In this document: in pieces, positions 13,358-15,142 of the stretch
How positions within the stretch are numbered: position 1 is the stretch's first letter
How the letters are laid out: each line of letters begins with the position of its first letter
From: UBA2979 sp963694535
GTDB taxonomy: Bacteria; Chloroflexota; Dehalococcoidia; UBA2979
DNA: 15,142 bases
Direction: 5' to 3'
Assembly (NCBI GenBank): GCA_963694535.1
Contig: CAVODE010000048.1
Location: forward strand, 1-15,142
The notes under the pieces: generated by a model
Databases searched by the model: none
Told to the model about the DNA's origin: nothing
The model's input: the letters and a program-made list of their open reading frames with translations, nothing else
Position numbers and translations under genes: made by a program

Positions 13358-14196
13358 TAGAGAGCCTCGTTCAGATCTGGTTTGATAGATCGTGGTTCCG
13401 GAGGTTCAGTCTCTTGTAAATCCACCTCAAATAGTGTTTCCAGCTGAACTCGAAGCTGTCGCTCATTCACCGGACTCACCAACCGACCATTCGCTGCTAA
13501 TGAGACTTCTCCGCGCTCCTCTGACGTGATTAATACGACTGCATCAGTCGTCTCAGTAAGACCAAGTCCTGCTCGATGTCGGGTGCCAAATCGACTAGCC
13601 ATCACTCTGCTAGATAGAGGTAAGGTGCAACCTGCTGCGAGGATTCGGCCACGTTGAATAACCACTGCTCCATCATGCATGGGCGTGCCTGGGAAAAAGA
13701 GTGTTTCCAATAATTCGCCACCAACCCGCGCATTCACGGCTATCCCTACTTCAATTACATCCGCCAAACCTGTGTCACGTTCAAGTACGACTAAGGCTCC
13801 CACATTATCTCGAGCAAGCTTGATAATTGAACTAATAATTAGTTCTAATACATGGGGTTCAATTCTCCTGTTACTCGCTAATCCCCATATACCAGTTCGG
13901 CCGAGTTTTTCCAAAGCCCTTCGAATATCACTTTGGAAAATAATTACAACCGCCAAGACCAGACCCGTCAAAGCATTCCGTAGCAACCAATTCAAAACTA
14001 CTAGATCGAAAATCCGTGCGAGTAGAAACGCGACCACTAAAAGAACTGCGGCACCTCGAAGTACCGACATTGCAGCCGTGCCGCGAAGTAACAGCAGTAG
14101 CCAGTAAAGTGCGCCCCCCACAATCACAATGTCAACCATCGACGAGATATCGAAGTTCGCCACTAAGTCAACAAGTTCATCTGAGAAATCAAACAC
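13357..14196 (-). CDS. cdaA: Diadenylate cyclase CdaA (c-di-AMP synthase)
   Basis: CdaA condenses two ATP into cyclic di-AMP. The 279 residues begin with three membrane helices (about 22-38, 45-60 and 70-88). The FQSDIRRALE linker (87-96) and a DAC domain follow, with the catalytic motifs DGA (175-177) and GTRHRAGLG (204-212). All key residues are present. The start is GTG 14196, chosen because TAGGAG lies eight bases before it. The tail from about 260 is Pro- and Glu-rich and variable. It is followed with a one-base overlap by its partner gene cdaR. c-di-AMP typically controls potassium and osmolyte balance; no riboswitch or c-di-AMP receptor is visible in the window. Confidence 0.96.
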   Translation of the reverse strand: MFDFSDELVDLVANFDISSMVDIVIVGGALYWLLLLLRGTAAMSVLRGAAVLLVVAFLLARIFDLVVLNWLLRNALTGLVLAVVIIFQSDIRRALEKLGRTGIWGLASNRRIEPHVLELIISSIIKLARDNVGALVVLERDTGLADVIEVGIAVNARVGGELLETLFFPGTPMHDGAVVIQRGRILAAGCTLPLSSRVMASRFGTRHRAGLGLTETTDAVVLITSEERGEVSLAANGRLVSPVNERQLRVQLETLFEVDLQETEPPEPRSIKPDLNEAL

Positions 14197-14280
14197 CTAA
14201 AATACTCCTAGTTACCATCCCCATTCAGTAATCCTAAACCAAAGACATCAGTGATGGAATCTATAGCCAAAAAGAACTAA
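14197..14280. other. Intergenic spacer between argF and cdaA
   Basis: These 84 bases contain no gene. Apart from the cdaA ribosome binding site I see no hairpin with a T tract. TATAGA on the minus strand (around 14260) resembles a -10 box but lacks a correctly spaced -35 box. A cdaA promoter here is possible but unproven. Confidence 0.3.
14205..14210 (-). promoter_or_regulatory. Ribosome binding site selecting the GTG start of cdaA
   Basis: TAGGAG on the minus strand lies eight bases before GTG at 14196-14194. This is a strong Shine-Dalgarno and fixes the start of cdaA. Confidence 0.75.
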
Positions 14281-15142
14281 TCAACTTGCATTAAGCATGT
14301 ACTTCAAAGCTGCTTGAGTCGTAAATAATCTATTTTCGGCTTGATCGAAAATGATTGAGTTCGGTCCCTCAAAAATATCGCGTGTAATCTCTTCACCATG
14401 ATGTGCCGGTAAGTCATGCATTACCAGAGCATCCTGTGGGGCCGCAGACATGAGTTTCGAGTTGACCTGGTAACTAGAGAAAGCCTCCGATCTCAATGCC
14501 ATCTCGTCTTCTTGGCCCATTGAAGCCCATACATCTGTATAAACTGCAGCAACATCACGTACAGCCTCGTAGGGGTCGTTCAGTTGCAAAACCGTCCCGC
14601 CCCCAGGTAGTGAATTAGCTAGTTTAATATCGTTCGGGTCAAGTTCATATCCAGCGGGTGAGGCAATCTTAATGTGCATTCCGCTCATCACTGAGGCATA
14701 CCCAAGCGACCGAGCGACGTTATAACCGTCACCCACAAAGGCAATATTAATTCCACGCAAAGATCCGAATTTTTCTTTTAACGTAAAAAGATCAGCAAGG
14801 GCCTGACACGGATGTTCTAAGTCAGACAAAGCATTGAGAATTGGAATATCACTAGCGTCGCACGCTGACAAAATAGTCTGATGAGAAAAGACACGTAAGG
14901 CTATCGCGTCAGCCATTCTTGATACCACTCTTGCCACATCTTCAATGGGCTCTCTTTCTCCGATCTGAACGTCGTGGGCACCAAATGCGACAACATGCCC
15001 TCCCAGAAGTTGTACTCCAATCTCTAATGAGGCCTTCGTTCTAAGCGAAGGTTTTTCAAAAATAGTTGTTAGTACTTTTCCGGATAAAGATTGGTCCGGG
15101 CCGTTTCTTTTTAAGAATTCTGCAGAGTCGAGCAATTCCGAT
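14281..15142 (-). CDS. argF: Ornithine carbamoyltransferase, 5' end beyond the window
   Basis: ArgF transfers the carbamoyl group from carbamoyl phosphate to ornithine, giving citrulline for arginine synthesis. The frame stays open to the right edge, so the first 20 or so residues lie outside; a TTG at 15135 is internal, not a credible start. Visible motifs are FEKPSLRTKAS (carbamoyl-phosphate binding, SxRT), HPCQALADL, VGDGYNVARSL, and DVWASMGQE carrying the ornithine-side SMG loop. The conserved HCLP motif reads HDLP (in VMHDLPAHHGEE), so the usual Cys is Asp. The C-terminal NRLFTTQAAL helix matches the family. It lies 84 bases upstream of cdaA in the same direction; no convincing terminator or promoter is seen between them, so it may be cotranscribed. 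Confidence 0.92.
   Translation of the reverse strand, partial: SELLDSAEFLKRNGPDQSLSGKVLTTIFEKPSLRTKASLEIGVQLLGGHVVAFGAHDVQIGEREPIEDVARVVSRMADAIALRVFSHQTILSACDASDIPILNALSDLEHPCQALADLFTLKEKFGSLRGINIAFVGDGYNVARSLGYASVMSGMHIKIASPAGYELDPNDIKLANSLPGGGTVLQLNDPYEAVRDVAAVYTDVWASMGQEDEMALRSEAFSSYQVNSKLMSAAPQDALVMHDLPAHHGEEITRDIFEGPNSIIFDQAENRLFTTQAALKYMLNAS

Noticed and set aside
13679..14107. 142-codon plus-strand frame opposite cdaA
   Set aside because: It is rich in Ser, Arg and Thr, as expected for the complement of a hydrophobic gene, and lies fully within cdaA, whose motifs are complete.
15133..15135. TTG as the start of argF
   Set aside because: The frame continues upstream to the window edge with typical OTCase N-terminal residues, and ArgF proteins are some 20 residues longer at this end.

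Overview
The window looks like chromosomal DNA from a free-living bacterium with moderate GC (mid-40s percent by eye). The mix of marine-style acyl-CoA catabolism genes (DUF35 with thiolase, PhyH dioxygenase, MaoC hotdogs, MFE-2-like dehydrogenases) and a housekeeping cluster argF-cdaA-cdaR-der-plsY-gpsA would fit a Chloroflexota of the Dehalococcoidia/SAR202 kind. That placement is inference; no rRNA or other taxonomic marker is present. I see no mobile element, CRISPR array, tRNA or phage gene, and no gene-free stretch longer than about 105 bases.

Plus strand, 94-6818: eight catabolic genes in three apparent transcription units. Unit 1 (94-1785) encodes a DUF35 zinc-ribbon/OB-fold protein and a thiolase-fold enzyme that lacks the usual catalytic cysteine. 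It ends in a very strong hairpin terminator at 1804-1845. Unit 2 (1891-3753) encodes a phytanoyl-CoA-dioxygenase-family enzyme and a PHP-domain metallohydrolase. Unit 3 (3849-6818) follows a plausible sigma-70 promoter. It encodes a non-catalytic hotdog subunit, a catalytic MaoC hotdog subunit and two tandem paralogous SDRs of the peroxisomal MFE-2 dehydrogenase type, and it ends in a hairpin terminator. Together the genes supply hydration, (3R)-hydroxyacyl-CoA oxidation and a final C-C cleavage step, perhaps a retro-aldol step as in Ltp2/DUF35 of steroid side-chain catabolism. No acyl-CoA dehydrogenase or acyl-CoA ligase is present, so any pathway is incomplete here.

Minus strand, 15142-6899 (read right to left): argF (5' end beyond the window), then cdaA (c-di-AMP synthase), cdaR/ybbR, der, plsY, gpsA, a HEAT-repeat protein, a Nudix hydrolase and a GNAT acetyltransferase. 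From cdaA to gpsA the genes overlap or nearly touch, so they probably form one operon for c-di-AMP signalling, ribosome assembly and the first steps of phospholipid synthesis. The plus and minus blocks converge at 6819-6898 around a hairpin.

The most interesting part is the plus-strand block. It reads like a peroxisomal multifunctional enzyme (two dehydrogenase domains plus a two-hotdog hydratase, as in fungal Fox2) taken apart into single genes, next to a cysteine-less thiolase/DUF35 pair and a PhyH/PHP pair. Its substrate cannot be read from the sequence.
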